From Methylobacterium sp. B4 (lineage in GTDB: Bacteria > Pseudomonadota > Alphaproteobacteria > Rhizobiales > Beijerinckiaceae): 64,000 nucleotides of DNA. The DNA is taken from contig NZ_QJJJ01000005.1 of assembly GCF_003201865.1 (NCBI RefSeq), forward strand, positions 124,001 to 188,000, written 5' to 3'. Below, piece after piece: positions 26,553 to 36,396 of the stretch. Every line of letters begins with the position of its first letter. Positions within the stretch are counted from its first letter, which is position 1. A model generated the notes under the pieces. The model saw only the letters and a list, made by a program, of their open reading frames with translations. It was not told the origin of the DNA and made no database searches. Made by a program: the position numbers and the translations under genes.

Positions 26553-27050
26553 TTGCGCCTCCTCGTCGTCGCCGTCGGTCGCCTGAAGCACGGGCCGGAG
26601 CGGGATCTCGCTGCCCGCTACCGCGAGCGCGCCGCCGCGCTCGGGCGGGGGCTCGGCGTCATGAGCTGCGATCTCACCGAGATACCGGAGTCTCGAGCCC
26701 GACGGGCCGCCGACCGCGTCGCGGAGGAGGCCGAGGCGATTCTGGCGCTCGTGCCGGCGGATGCGGCGCTGATGGCCTGCGACGAGCGCGGCCGCTCGGA
26801 CTGGCCGAGCGAGCGCATCGCGGGCAAGGTCGGCGAGTGGCGCGATGCGGGCCGCAGCGCCCTCGTTCTCGTCATCGGCGGTGCGGACGGGCTTCACGAG
26901 CGCGTGCGGACCCGGGCCGACCATATTCTCGCCTTCGGAGCAGCGACACTGCCGCACGGTCTGGTGCGCGTGCTCGCCCTCGAGCAAGCCTACCGGTCCC
27001 TGACGATCCTGGCAGGCCATCCCTATCACCGGGGCGATCCCGAGGCATGA
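26553..27050 (+). CDS. rlmH: 23S rRNA (pseudouridine1915-N3)-methyltransferase RlmH
   Basis: A 165-residue SPOUT-class methyltransferase that methylates pseudouridine 1915 in helix 69 of 23S rRNA. The knot region reads ALVLVIGGADGLHERV (about 112-127) and the C-terminus LPHGLVRVLALEQAYRSLTILAGHPYHRG carries the family's dimer and target-binding Tyr/His residues (quoted in two parts of the same stretch). A TTG start at 26553 matches the conserved MRLLVVAVGRLK opening. The stop overlaps the ATG of the envC-like gene. Confidence 0.93.
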   Translation: MRLLVVAVGRLKHGPERDLAARYRERAAALGRGLGVMSCDLTEIPESRARRAADRVAEEAEAILALVPADAALMACDERGRSDWPSERIAGKVGEWRDAGRSALVLVIGGADGLHERVRTRADHILAFGAATLPHGLVRVLALEQAYRSLTILAGHPYHRGDPEA

Positions 27051-28432
27051 GACGACCGGAGACGGCCCATCCCCGGCCCGCGACGATCCTGTCGGCCGCG
27101 CTCGTCCTGGCCTGCCTCGCGGGCGCCGTCGGGGTCGGCGCGCTCATGCCCGCGCGGGCGCAGGAAGCCGCCGACCCGGAGACGACGCGCCGCACGCAGG
27201 AGGAGCGCGACCGGCGCGCCCAGAACCTGCGCCAGATCGAGGAGGCGCTCGCTGCCAGCGCCGGCAGCCGGGCGGCCCTGGAGGCCGAGATCGCCGCGAT
27301 CGGCTCGGACCGGACCAAACTCAGCACCGCCCTGCTCGATGCCGGGCGCCAAGCGCAGGCGACCGAGGACCGCCTCAGCCGTCTGGAGGAGCGCCTGCGC
27401 GCGCTCACCGACAGCGACGCCGCCATCCGCAAATCGCTGGAAGCGCGCCGCGCCGTCATCGCCGAGATCCTGGCCGCGCTCCAGCGCATGGGCCGGCGCC
27501 CGCCCCCGGCCGTGCTGGTGCGGCCCGAGGATGTCCTCTCCGCGATCCGCACCTCGATGCTGCTCGGCGCCGTGGTGCCGGAACTGCGCGGCGAGGCGGA
27601 GACGCTGGCGGGCGACCTCACGGAACTGGTGCGCGTGCGCGGCCTCATCGCCGCCGACCGGGAATCCTTGCGCAAGGATCTCGCCGGCTGGGCCTCCGAG
27701 CGGCAGCGCCTCGACGCGCTGATCGCGGCCCGCCGCAGCCGGCAGGCGCAGATCGAATCGGATCTCACCGCCGAGCGCCAGAAGAGCGCCGAACTCGGCA
27801 ATCAGGCCAAGAGCCTCAAGGATCTCGTGGACCGGATGGAGAGCGAGCTGTCGAGCGCCCGCCGGGCCGCCGACGCCGTTCGCGCCGCCGCCGAGCGGGA
27901 GCAGCGCGCCGTGCAGGAGAAATTCGCAGCGGCCGGCGCCCGCGATCCGGCCAAGCTGGCGCCGAAGGTGAAGTTCGCCGAGGCCCGCGGCGATCTGCCC
28001 AGGCCCGTGAGCGGCCCCCTCCTGCGCGGCTTCAACCAACCCGACGGCCAGGGCGGCACCACCCGCGGCATCTCGCTGCGGACGCGGGCCAGGGCGATCG
28101 TCTCGGCGCCGGCGGACGGCTGGGTCTCCTTCGCCGGACCGTTTCGCTCCTATGGCCGTCTCTTGATCATCAATGCGGGCGACGGCTACTATCTCTTGCT
28201 CGCGGGGATGGAACAGATCAACGTCGAGGTTGGTCAGTTCGTGCTGGCGGGTGAACCGGTGGCCGTGATGGGCGAGGGCAGCGGCCCCCCGGTGAACGCG
28301 CCGCAGGCTGCGTCACAGAGGGACGATGATCGCGTTGATCCCGTCCTGTACGTCGAGTTCAGAAAAGACGGCGGCTCCATCGATCCGGAGCCGTGGTGGG
28401 CGAAAAGTTCCAGCGAGAAGGTTCGCGGATAA
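27047..28432 (+). CDS. EnvC-like murein hydrolase activator (degenerate LytM domain)
   Basis: A 461-residue periplasmic protein. A signal peptide or anchor (about 10-36) is followed by some 280 residues of coiled coil, rich in Glu, Arg and Ala, then a C-terminal LytM/M23 domain from about 325 (GGTTRGISLRTRA, then APADGWVSFAGPF, YGRLLIINAGDGYYLLL and LYVEFRKDG). The His and Asp that bind zinc in active M23 peptidases are missing (the normal LHFE is LYVE), as in EnvC, which switches on amidases at the septum. Its stop overlaps the start of ctpA (TAATG). Confidence 0.88.
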   Translation: MRRPETAHPRPATILSAALVLACLAGAVGVGALMPARAQEAADPETTRRTQEERDRRAQNLRQIEEALAASAGSRAALEAEIAAIGSDRTKLSTALLDAGRQAQATEDRLSRLEERLRALTDSDAAIRKSLEARRAVIAEILAALQRMGRRPPPAVLVRPEDVLSAIRTSMLLGAVVPELRGEAETLAGDLTELVRVRGLIAADRESLRKDLAGWASERQRLDALIAARRSRQAQIESDLTAERQKSAELGNQAKSLKDLVDRMESELSSARRAADAVRAAAEREQRAVQEKFAAAGARDPAKLAPKVKFAEARGDLPRPVSGPLLRGFNQPDGQGGTTRGISLRTRARAIVSAPADGWVSFAGPFRSYGRLLIINAGDGYYLLLAGMEQINVEVGQFVLAGEPVAVMGEGSGPPVNAPQAASQRDDDRVDPVLYVEFRKDGGSIDPEPWWAKSSSEKVRG

Positions 28433-29754
28433 TGCGCAAAGTGTCCCTCGTGTTGCTCGGCGCCGCCCTCGGCATCGGTGCCTCGGCCCTGTCGACTCAA
28501 ACCCAACTCCTCTCCGGCACCAGCGCCATCGCGGCCTCGGCGGAGACCTACCGGCAGCTGAGCCTGTTCGGCGACGTGTTCGAGAAGGTGCGCACCGACT
28601 ACGTCGAGAAGCCCGAGGAATCGAAGCTGATCGAGTCGGCCGTCAACGGCATGCTGACCTCCCTCGATCCGCATTCGAGCTACATGGACGCGAAAGCCTT
28701 CCGCGACATGCAGACGACGACGCGGGGCGAGTTCGGCGGGCTCGGCATCGAGGTCACCATGGAGGACGGCCTGATCAAGGTCGTCTCGCCGATCGACGAC
28801 ACGCCCGCCTCGAAGGCCGGCCTGCTCGCCAACGACATCATCACCCAGATCGACGACGAGCAGGTCCAGGGCCTGACCCTGAACCAGGCCGTCGACAAGA
28901 TGCGCGGTCCGGTCAACTCCGCGGTGAAGCTGAAGATCAGCCGCAAGGAGGCCAAGGACCCGATCGACGTCTCGCTGACCCGCGACATCATCAAGATTCG
29001 TCCGGTCCGCTCGAAGGTGGAGAGCGGCGATGTCGGCTACGTGCGCCTGACCCAGTTCAACGAGCAGACCTTCGACGGCCTCAAGACCGCGATCGACAAG
29101 CTCCAGACCGAGATCGGCGGCGACAAGCTCAAGGGCTACGTCCTCGACCTGCGCAACAACCCCGGCGGCCTGCTCGATCAGGCGGTGATGGTCTCCGACG
29201 CCTTCCTCGACCGCGGCGAGATCGTCTCGACCCGCGGCCGCAACCCGGACGAGACGCAGCGCTTCTCGGCCAAGGCCGGTGATCTGGCCAAGGGCAAGCC
29301 CATCGTGGTGCTGGTGAACGGCGGCGCGGCCTCGGCCTCGGAGATCGTGGCCGGCGCCCTGCAGGATCACAAGCGCGCGACCATCATGGGCACGCGCTCC
29401 TTCGGCAAGGGCTCGGTCCAGTCGATCATCCCGCTCGGCGGCCAGGGCGCCCTGCGGCTCACCACGGCCCGCTACTACACCCCGTCCGGCCGCTCGATCC
29501 AGGCGAAGGGCATCGAGCCGGATCAGGAGGTGCTGCAGGAGGTGCCCGACGACCTGAAGGGCAAGGACGAGACCAAGGGCGAGGCCGGGCTGAAGGGCCA
29601 CTTGAAGCAGAAGGACACCGAGGAGCGCGGTGGTTCCTCGGCCTACATCCCGCCGGACCCGGCCAAGGACAAGCAGCTCATCGCCGCAGTCGACTTCCTG
29701 CACGGCATCCAGAAGGGTGCGGCCAACGTGACGAAGCCCGCCACGCAGAATTGA
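28432..29754 (+). CDS. ctpA: C-terminal processing protease, S41 family
   Basis: A 440-residue periplasmic serine protease. A signal peptide or anchor (1-30) is followed by the cap, a PDZ domain (about 80-170, GGLGIEVTMEDGLIKVVSPI), and the catalytic core with the Ser in NGGAASASEIVAG and the Lys in GTRSFGKGSVQ; the Ser-Lys dyad is intact. The C-terminal Lys/Glu-rich tail is typical of alphaproteobacterial CtpA. Members trim outer-membrane or cell-wall enzymes. ATG 28432 follows GAGAAGG and overlaps the envC-like stop. Confidence 0.94.
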   Translation: MRKVSLVLLGAALGIGASALSTQTQLLSGTSAIAASAETYRQLSLFGDVFEKVRTDYVEKPEESKLIESAVNGMLTSLDPHSSYMDAKAFRDMQTTTRGEFGGLGIEVTMEDGLIKVVSPIDDTPASKAGLLANDIITQIDDEQVQGLTLNQAVDKMRGPVNSAVKLKISRKEAKDPIDVSLTRDIIKIRPVRSKVESGDVGYVRLTQFNEQTFDGLKTAIDKLQTEIGGDKLKGYVLDLRNNPGGLLDQAVMVSDAFLDRGEIVSTRGRNPDETQRFSAKAGDLAKGKPIVVLVNGGAASASEIVAGALQDHKRATIMGTRSFGKGSVQSIIPLGGQGALRLTTARYYTPSGRSIQAKGIEPDQEVLQEVPDDLKGKDETKGEAGLKGHLKQKDTEERGGSSAYIPPDPAKDKQLIAAVDFLHGIQKGAANVTKPATQN

Positions 29755-29791
29755 TCTTCGACCGCCCCGCGGCCACCCAGTGGTCGCGGAG

Positions 29792-29806
29792 TTAGGGGAA
29801 GATTAA
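29792..29806 (+). promoter_or_regulatory. Near-consensus CtrA-type box
   Basis: TTAG-N7-TTAA followed by CC, one base away from the CtrA consensus TTAA-N7-TTAA. It lies 38 bases after ctpA and about 100 bases before the deacetylase-like gene. CtrA is the cell-cycle regulator of alphaproteobacteria; binding here is inference. Confidence 0.35.
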
Positions 29807-29812
29807 CCATGA

Positions 29813-29849
29813 CGGCCCGCAATGCCGGTTCAGACCGGAATGCGGGCCG
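29813..29849 (+). terminator. Stem-loop after ctpA
   Basis: CGGCCCGCAATGCCGGT (29813-29829) pairs with ACCGGAATGCGGGCCG (29834-29849) with one internal bulge and a four-base loop, followed by TTTCTCGTT. This is a good intrinsic terminator for the rlmH-envC-ctpA transcript, or an attenuator ahead of the next gene. Confidence 0.7.
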
Positions 29850-29908
29850 TTTCTCGTTGACGCTCCCGCCGGCCGGTCATCCCATGCGCCAACGGGGCGG
29901 GACGGCGG

Positions 29909-31108
29909 GTGAGCGACGCGGCCGACGACATCCTGACGAAGCCTCTCGGAGTCGGGGGCAAGGCGGCGCGCCTGCGCGCCGGCCTGCGTCCGACCACCGC
30001 GATCGCGGGCGTATCGGCGCTGGCTCTGGGCCTGCTGGCCGGCACCGTCGCGCTCACCGGCGACCCTCGCGGCGGCGAGCCGCGGGCGAGCGCCACGATC
30101 GAGATCCGCGAGGCGTCCGCACCCGCCCCCACCGCCCGGGTCGCGGAAGTCGCCCCCGCCGGGCCTTCCCGCTCCGCGCGGGAGGTCGAGCAGGCCTCGG
30201 GCGTCAGCGTGTTCCGCCCCGACGGCTCGACGGCGCCCGACGCGCCCGTCATCATCCGCGTGCCCAACACCGCCCAGGTCAAGCTCGCCCCCGCCCCCGA
30301 CCCGCGCCTGACCGAGCGCGGGCGCCACGGCCCCCTCCCCCGCATCGGCGAAGGACGCCTGCGGCCCCTCGACGTCTATGCCCGCCCGGAGGAGCCCGGC
30401 ACGGGTCCGCGCATCGCGGTGCTCGTCTCTGGCCTCGGCATCGGCGAAGCGGCGACCATGGGTGCCATCGCCCGGCTGCCCGCCGCGGTCAGCCTCGCGC
30501 TCTCGCCCTACGGCGGCGATCTCGAGAAGACCGCTGCCCGCGCCCGCGAGGCCGGGCACGAGATCCTGCTGCAGTTGCCGATGGAGCCGTTCGACTATCC
30601 CGACAGCGATCCCGGGCCGCAGACGCTGCTGGCCTCCGGCCGCCCGGGCGAGAATCTCGACCGGGTCGCCTGGGCGATGAGCCGGTTTCCCGGCTTCGTC
30701 GCCGCGGTGAACTTCATGGGCGCCAAGCTCATGAGCGAGGCTGCCGCCCTGGAGCCGATCCTGAAGGAACTGTCCGCCCGCGGCCTCGGCTTCGTCGACG
30801 ACGGCACCGCGCCCCGCTCCGGGGTCGCCGGGCTGGCGCCGAAGGTGAAGCTGGCGAGCGCCCGCGCCGAGGCCGTGATCGATGCGGTGGCCCGGCCGGA
30901 CGCGATCGACGCCGAACTCGCCCGCCTTGAGACGCTCGCCCGACAGAAGGGGTTCGTGCTGGCCTCGGCCAGTGCCTCACCGCTGACGATCGACCGTCTC
31001 TCGCGCTGGTCGCGCGATCTGGAGGCTCGCGGTGTCCGGTTGGTGCCGGTCAGCGTCGTTCTGCGTCAGAATGCGGGCGTGGCGAAGGTGTCGAGCGCCA
31101 CACCTTAA
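29909..31108 (+). CDS. Divergent polysaccharide deacetylase family protein (YibQ-like)
   Basis: A 399-residue protein. A polar N-terminus is followed by one membrane helix (about 30-55), a Pro/Ala-rich linker, then the DUF610/YibQ deacetylase-like domain from about 160: IAVLVSGLGIGEAAT, VSLALSPYG, ILLQLPMEPFDYP, AAVNFMGAKL and LGFVDDG. Several metal ligands of true NodB deacetylases are not where expected (SG for DD, Q for H), so it may be non-catalytic. EnvC, CtpA and YibQ often neighbour each other, suggesting a role in envelope growth. The start is GTG. Confidence 0.85.
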   Translation: MSDAADDILTKPLGVGGKAARLRAGLRPTTAIAGVSALALGLLAGTVALTGDPRGGEPRASATIEIREASAPAPTARVAEVAPAGPSRSAREVEQASGVSVFRPDGSTAPDAPVIIRVPNTAQVKLAPAPDPRLTERGRHGPLPRIGEGRLRPLDVYARPEEPGTGPRIAVLVSGLGIGEAATMGAIARLPAAVSLALSPYGGDLEKTAARAREAGHEILLQLPMEPFDYPDSDPGPQTLLASGRPGENLDRVAWAMSRFPGFVAAVNFMGAKLMSEAAALEPILKELSARGLGFVDDGTAPRSGVAGLAPKVKLASARAEAVIDAVARPDAIDAELARLETLARQKGFVLASASASPLTIDRLSRWSRDLEARGVRLVPVSVVLRQNAGVAKVSSATP

Positions 31109-31273
31109 CAATTGATCGTTTTATTGAAGTCGACACGAACTCGAACGGCCTTTCATCCGCATTCCCACAGGCAATCGGGAAGAAGAGTAGGCGATCCGGT
31201 AACGATTGTTTGACCAGGATCCTCCGCCCCGCCCGAAAGCGGCCGGGTACGACGATTTCGTCCGGAGTCTCCC

Positions 31274-32962
31274 GTGTCGTTCCAATCCATTCCCATCCGC
31301 AGCAAGCTGATCGCATCCTTCACGGTGCTGACACTCTTCCTCGTCGGCCTCGGGCTTCTCGGGCTGATGGGTGCGCAGGCCATTCGCCAGCAGACGCTAG
31401 AGATCGAGGGCAATTGGCTGCCCAGCGTACGACTGCTGGGCGAGATCGACACGGCGGCGGCGCGCAGCAACAGCGTGATGCTGCGCCACAGCCAGGCCAC
31501 CGAGCCGCAGATGCTCGTGGCCATGGAGAAGGATTTCGAGCGCTTCGGCAAGCTGGTGAGCGACAAGCGGGCGGCCTACGAGGCGCTGATCACCTCGGCC
31601 GAGGAGCGTGCGCTCTACGACACCTACGTACAGGCGGCCGGCGTCTTCGAGGCCGAGCGCCGGGGCGTGATGGACCTGTCGCGCCAGGGCCGGAAGGCGG
31701 AGGCCTTCACTACCTACGAGTCGAAGGGACTTGCGCCGCGCCGGGCGATGTCGAGCGCCCTCGAGAAGCTCATCGCCTTCAACAACGAGGGCGCTGCCCG
31801 CGCCACGGCGCAGGGGGAACAGGTGTTCCAGTGGGTGCGGACGATGGCGCTCGCGGTGATCGCCGTCGGGCTGATCGTCTCGATCGTGCTCGCGGTGCTC
31901 ATCATCCGCAGCGTGTCCGGCGGCATCGCCTCGGTGGTCGAGCCCATGCAGGCTCTGGCTGCCGGCGATCTCACGGTGGCGATCCCCCACCAGGGCCAGC
32001 GCACCGAGATCGGCCGCATCGCCGACGCGGTGCAGATCTTCAAGGACGGGCTGGTCCGCATGCGCACCCTTGAGGAGGAGACCGCCGCGGCCCGGGCCGG
32101 GGCGGAGGCGCAGCGCAAGACGGCGATGCGCGAGATGGCCGAGCGGTTCGAGCGCGCCGTCGGCGGCGTCGTCAGCCTCGTCTCGTCCTCCGCGACGCAG
32201 CTGCAGGCCTCGGCGCAGGGCATGTCGGGTGCCGCGACCCGCACGGCCGGCCAGTCGGTGAGCGTGGCCGCGGCAGCGGAAGAGGCTGCCACGAACGTCA
32301 ACACCGTCGCCGCGGCGGCCGAGGAACTCGGCTCCTCCGTGCAGGAGATCGGCCGTCAGGTCAGCGGCTCGTCGATGTTGGCGCAGTCGGCCGTCGGCGA
32401 GGCGGCGCAGACCGCCGCCCATGTCCGCGAGCTGAGCGCGGCGGTCGCCAAGATCGGCGACGTCGTGACGATGATCACGACCATCGCCGGTCAGACCAAC
32501 CTTCTGGCCTTGAACGCCACCATCGAGGCGGCGCGCGCGGGCGAAGCGGGCCGCGGCTTCGCCGTGGTCGCGGCGGAGGTCAAGGAACTCGCCAACCAGA
32601 CCGCCCGGGCCACCGAGGAGATCTCGGGCCAGATCGGACGCATCCAGCAGACCACGGGTCAGGCGGTCTCGTCGATCGGCAGCATCACCGGCCGCATCGA
32701 GGAGATCAGCGCCGTGGCCGCCTCCATCGCCGCGGCGGTCGAGCAGCAGGGCGCAGCAACGCAGGAGATCGTGCGCAACGTGGCCCAGGCCGCCATGGGT
32801 GCGGGTGAGGTGACGAGCAACATCGCCGGCGTGGCCCAGGCCGCGGAGGAAGCGGGCGACGCCGCCGCACAGGTGCTCACCGCCGCCTCCGAACTGTCGC
32901 GCCAGTCCGAGCACCTGAGCGGCGAAGTCGGGCGCTTCCTGACGAACGTGCGCGCGGCGTAA
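31274..32962 (+). CDS. Methyl-accepting chemotaxis protein
   Basis: A 562-residue chemoreceptor. Membrane helix 1 (about 12-35), a four-helix-bundle periplasmic sensor (36-188), membrane helix 2 (about 190-212), a HAMP domain (213-268), then a signalling domain with the hairpin tip [16 protein letters not shown] near 415. There is no C-terminal CheR/CheB-binding pentapeptide, and no che genes lie nearby. GTG 31274 follows GGAG by seven bases. The ligand is unknown. A perfect stem-loop ends the gene. Confidence 0.93.
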   Translation: MSFQSIPIRSKLIASFTVLTLFLVGLGLLGLMGAQAIRQQTLEIEGNWLPSVRLLGEIDTAAARSNSVMLRHSQATEPQMLVAMEKDFERFGKLVSDKRAAYEALITSAEERALYDTYVQAAGVFEAERRGVMDLSRQGRKAEAFTTYESKGLAPRRAMSSALEKLIAFNNEGAARATAQGEQVFQWVRTMALAVIAVGLIVSIVLAVLIIRSVSGGIASVVEPMQALAAGDLTVAIPHQGQRTEIGRIADAVQIFKDGLVRMRTLEEETAAARAGAEAQRKTAMREMAERFERAVGGVVSLVSSSATQLQASAQGMSGAATRTAGQSVSVAAAAEEAATNVNTVAAAAEELGSSVQEIGRQVSGSSMLAQSAVGEAAQTAAHVRELSAAVAKIGDVVTMITTIAGQTNLLALNATIEAARAGEAGRGFAVVAAEVKELANQTARATEEISGQIGRIQQTTGQAVSSIGSITGRIEEISAVAASIAAAVEQQGAATQEIVRNVAQAAMGAGEVTSNIAGVAQAAEEAGDAAAQVLTAASELSRQSEHLSGEVGRFLTNVRAA

Positions 32963-32980
32963 CCGGGTTCGAGATCGCGA

Positions 32981-33020
32981 GGAGACGCGGGCGCAGCCTC
33001 TGGCCGTCGCCCGCGTCTCC
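32981..33020 (+). terminator. Perfect stem-loop after the chemoreceptor gene
   Basis: GGAGACGCGGGCG (32981-32993) pairs perfectly with CGCCCGCGTCTCC (33008-33020) around a 14-base loop, 18 bases after the stop. There is no T tail. Confidence 0.65.
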
Positions 33021-33101
33021 GCATGTCGAGATTGCGGGCCGTGCGGCGTTGCCCGTGCCGCGCCGGCCGTCCTATGGTCCCGCGGCCAGCACGAGCCCGC
33101 G

Positions 33102-33689
33102 ATGACCCGCCCCGACGACGACCTCCTGCGCCTGCCCGAGGGCAGCGCGTTGCCCTACCGCCCCTGCGTGGGCGTGACCCTGTTCAACCGCGACGGCCGC
33201 GTCTTCATCGGACGGCGCAAGCGCTCGGCCGGCCCCGAGCATGTCGACGGCGAGCGGGCGTGGCAGATGCCCCAGGGCGGGATCGACGCGGGCGAAGCGC
33301 CCCTCGACGCGGCCCTGCGCGAACTCCACGAGGAAACCAACGTGCCCGCCGACGCGGTCACGCTGCTCGGCGAGAGCCGCGATTGGCTCGCCTACGACCT
33401 GCCGCCCGAGGTCATGAAGCAGGCCTGGAAGGGGCGCTACCGCGGCCAGCGGCAGAAGTGGTTCGCCTTCGGCCTGACCGGCAGCGAGGCGGTGATCGAC
33501 GTGGACGCCCCCGGCGGCGGTGCTCACAAGGCCGAGTTCGAGGCGTGGCGCTGGGAGCGCCTTGAGGCGCTGCCGGACCTGATCATTCCCTTCAAGCGGC
33601 CGGTCTACGAGGGCGTCGTCGCCGCCTTTTCCGGGCTGAGCGGCTGGCACGGGGCCGATGGCGAGACGCAGGGTCGGGACCCGGCATGA
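33102..33689 (+). CDS. rppH: RNA pyrophosphohydrolase, Nudix family
   Basis: A 195-residue Nudix hydrolase that removes pyrophosphate from 5' ends of mRNA and so starts decay; IalA-type members belong here. After [20 protein letters not shown] comes the complete Nudix box, [20 protein letters not shown] (about residues 64-83). [14 protein letters not shown] is the RNA-recognition segment of RppH. Length is slightly above the usual 160-175. ATG 33102. The DUF2939 gene follows 27 bases later. Confidence 0.9.
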   Translation: MTRPDDDLLRLPEGSALPYRPCVGVTLFNRDGRVFIGRRKRSAGPEHVDGERAWQMPQGGIDAGEAPLDAALRELHEETNVPADAVTLLGESRDWLAYDLPPEVMKQAWKGRYRGQRQKWFAFGLTGSEAVIDVDAPGGGAHKAEFEAWRWERLEALPDLIIPFKRPVYEGVVAAFSGLSGWHGADGETQGRDPA

Positions 33690-33716
33690 AGCCTGCGCAC
33701 GGTCGCGGCTGATCCG

Positions 33717-34349
33717 ATGCGGTGGTGGCTCCCTCCCCTTCTCGCCGTTCTGGCGTGGTTCGCCTACACGCTGACGCCGTTCTGGTCGCTCTACGGCTTC
33801 GCGGCCGCAGTCCAGGCCGGCGACACGGCCGCGGTGGAGCGGCGCGTGAACTTCCGAACCCTGCGCCTGTCGCTCGCCCGGCAGATCAGCGCGGCGGTCA
33901 AGGCCGACAGCACCTCGCTCGATCCGCGCGAGCGGCAGCGCATCGCCGATGCGGCGGCGGCCTTCGCCCTGCCGGTGATGGAATCGGCCCTCACGCCGAA
34001 GGCCGTCATCGATCTGCTCGACGACGGCTGGCCGCAGGAATCCGATCTCGGCGCCCCGACCAACCGGCACGAGCGGCGCGACGGCCTGCGCATCCCCGAT
34101 CTCGGACGGCTCCTGCGCTACTATTTCGCCTCCGACATGCGCGGCTTCCGCTCGGTGGTGGTCGCCGTCCCGCCGGACCGTCCGCGCCGGGAGCAGTTCC
34201 GCCTGCGCCTGCGCCTGCGCGACTGGGGCTGGCGCCTGGTCGATATCGAACTGTCCGAGGATCTGCGCTCCCGCATCGCCGAGAAGGCCGCCGCCGGAGC
34301 CGCGCGCCTGCGTGACAACCGCTCGGGCCCGGACAAGACGGTGCCCTGA
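33717..34349 (+). CDS. DUF2939 domain protein
   Basis: A 210-residue protein with an N-terminal membrane helix or signal (about 4-24, LPPLLAVLAWFAYTLTPFW). The DUF2939 domain follows: AVQAGDTAAVERRVNFRTLR, then a region of paired helices and strands ending with DWGWRLVDIELSE. The family is widespread, anchored in the inner membrane with a periplasmic domain, and has no known function. It is probably co-transcribed with rppH. Confidence 0.83.
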   Translation: MRWWLPPLLAVLAWFAYTLTPFWSLYGFAAAVQAGDTAAVERRVNFRTLRLSLARQISAAVKADSTSLDPRERQRIADAAAAFALPVMESALTPKAVIDLLDDGWPQESDLGAPTNRHERRDGLRIPDLGRLLRYYFASDMRGFRSVVVAVPPDRPRREQFRLRLRLRDWGWRLVDIELSEDLRSRIAEKAAAGAARLRDNRSGPDKTVP

Positions 34350-34442
34350 CGATCGTCTCCTGCACGCACGGAAGAGCCCCTGGACAGCGGGGGCGCGCTC
34401 CATAGGTAGGCCGCCACGATCGGCCCCGTCCGGAGCGCAGCC

Positions 34443-36356
34443 TTGAGCCAGTCCGCCGCCCACGATCCCGTTCCGGATGCGGGGCGGCGCCTCGGCGCGG
34501 CGACCCTTCTGGGCACACTCGGCATCGTCTACGGCGATATCGGCACGAGCCCGCTCTACGCCTTCAAGGAGGCGGTGCGGGCCGCGAGCCAGGGCGGTGC
34601 GCCGACCCCCGTCGCGGTCACCGGGGCGGTCTCCCTGATCCTGTGGTCGCTGATCCTCGTCGTCTCGCTGAAATACGCGGTGCTGATCCTGCGCGCCGAC
34701 AATCGCGGCGAGGGCGGCATCGTGGCGATGCTGGCGCTGCTCGGCGCCCGCCACGCCCGGCCCGGTTCCCGGCAGGCGCTGCTGCTGGTGGTCGGCCTCG
34801 TCGGCGCCGCCTTGCTCTACGGGGACGGGACGATCACGCCCGCGATCTCCGTGCTGTCGGCGGTCGAGGGCCTGAAGGTGGACGCCCCGGCCCTCGACCG
34901 CTTCGTCGTGCCGATCGCCCTCGTGATCCTGGTCGGGCTGTTCTTCGTGCAGAGCCGGGGCGTGGCCTTCATCGGCCGGATCTTCGGGCCGGTGATGCTG
35001 CTCTGGTTCGTCGTGCTGGCGGCGCTCGGCATCGGCGGCATCCTGCAGGCGCCGCAGATCCTGACCGCTGTCAATCCGCTGCGCGCCGTCGAGTTCACCG
35101 CCCATGCGGGTCTTCATGTCGGCTTCGCCATGCTCGGCGCGGCCTTCCTGGCGGTGACGGGCGGCGAGGCGATGTATGCCGATCTCGGCCATTTCGGCGC
35201 GCGGGCGATCCGGATCGCGTGGTTCGCCGTGGTGCTGCCCGCGCTCGTGATCCACTATTTCGGGCAGGGCGCGATCCTGCTCGTCGATCCGGGCGCGGCC
35301 GAGAACCCGTTCTACCGCCTCGCGCCGGCCTGGGGCCATTATCCGCTGATCGGGCTGGCGACGCTGGCCGCGGTCATCGCCTCGCAGGCGGTGATCTCCG
35401 GCGTGTTCTCGCTGACGCGGCAATCGATCCAGCTCGGCTTCCTGCCGCCGCTGCGCATCGTCCACACGGCGCCCGACGAGCAGGGCCAGATCTACGTTCC
35501 CCTGGTGAACTGGCTGCTGGCCGCCGCCACGCTCTCGGCGGTGCTGATCTTCCGCTCTTCCGATGCCCTGGCCGGGGCCTACGGCATCGCGGTGTCGCTG
35601 CTCATGGCGATCACGACCCTGCTCGCCGGCCTCGTCGCACGCAAATGGGGCTACGCCCTCCCCCTCGTACTGGCGGTGAACGGCCTCTTCCTGGCGGTCG
35701 ATCTCACCTTCCTCGCCGCCAACAGCGTGAAGCTGTTCGAGGGCGGCTGGTTTCCCCTGGTGCTCGCGGGCGTCGTCGCCTTCCTGATGCTGACCTGGCG
35801 CAAGGGCAATGCCTGTCTGGAAGAGGCACGGATCGCGATTCGCCCGCCGGAGTCCCGTTTCCTCGAAAGCCTGCGCGAGGCGCCGCCGACGATGCTGCCG
35901 GGCAACGCGGCGTTCCTGTCCTCGGCTACCGAAGGCATCCCGCTGCCGCTGATGCGCTTCGTGGAGCGGCTCGGGGCGCGGCACGCCCGCATCCTGATCG
36001 TCACCGCCCTGTTCGAGGATCGCCCGACCGTCCCGGCGGAGAAGCGCGCCGCGGTGAGCGAGATCGCCCCCGACATCCGCCGCGTCGTCCTGCGCTACGG
36101 CTTCATGCAATCGGCTTCCGTGCCCGAGGGACTGGCCTGCGCCGTCCGGGCCGGGCTGCTGCCGGAGGCCTTCACGGAGGACCTCACCGTCTTCGTCGGC
36201 CACGAGACGATCATTCCCGTCTCGGACCGGCGCGGCATGTCGGACTGGCGCGAGGCCGTCTTCGCCGTGATGAAGAACAACGCCGAGCGCACCGGCGCCC
36301 ATTTCTGCGTCCCCGCCCGGCAGGTCATCGAGATCGGCACCGAAATCGAGATCTGA
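34443..36356 (+). CDS. kup: Low-affinity potassium transporter Kup
   Basis: A 637-residue KUP/HAK/KT potassium:proton symporter with about 12 membrane helices and a cytoplasmic C-terminal domain from about 460. The opening GIVYGDIGTSPLYAFKEA (about 28-45) is the family signature. LYGDGTITPAISVLSAVEG and GGEAMYADLGHFG are further conserved regions. TTG 34443 is supported by GGAG seven bases upstream. It stands alone and converges on the DUF2336 gene. Confidence 0.95.
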   Translation: MSQSAAHDPVPDAGRRLGAATLLGTLGIVYGDIGTSPLYAFKEAVRAASQGGAPTPVAVTGAVSLILWSLILVVSLKYAVLILRADNRGEGGIVAMLALLGARHARPGSRQALLLVVGLVGAALLYGDGTITPAISVLSAVEGLKVDAPALDRFVVPIALVILVGLFFVQSRGVAFIGRIFGPVMLLWFVVLAALGIGGILQAPQILTAVNPLRAVEFTAHAGLHVGFAMLGAAFLAVTGGEAMYADLGHFGARAIRIAWFAVVLPALVIHYFGQGAILLVDPGAAENPFYRLAPAWGHYPLIGLATLAAVIASQAVISGVFSLTRQSIQLGFLPPLRIVHTAPDEQGQIYVPLVNWLLAAATLSAVLIFRSSDALAGAYGIAVSLLMAITTLLAGLVARKWGYALPLVLAVNGLFLAVDLTFLAANSVKLFEGGWFPLVLAGVVAFLMLTWRKGNACLEEARIAIRPPESRFLESLREAPPTMLPGNAAFLSSATEGIPLPLMRFVERLGARHARILIVTALFEDRPTVPAEKRAAVSEIAPDIRRVVLRYGFMQSASVPEGLACAVRAGLLPEAFTEDLTVFVGHETIIPVSDRRGMSDWREAVFAVMKNNAERTGAHFCVPARQVIEIGTEIEI

Positions 36357-36396
36357 TCCGGCTCGGGCCGCGGAGATGCAGCGTCCGAAAACGACC

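Noticed and set aside
33072..36302. 1076-codon antisense frame across rppH, DUF2939 and kup
   Set aside because: It is opposite to three well-supported genes and is His/Arg/Glu-rich without any domain; typical of high-GC DNA.
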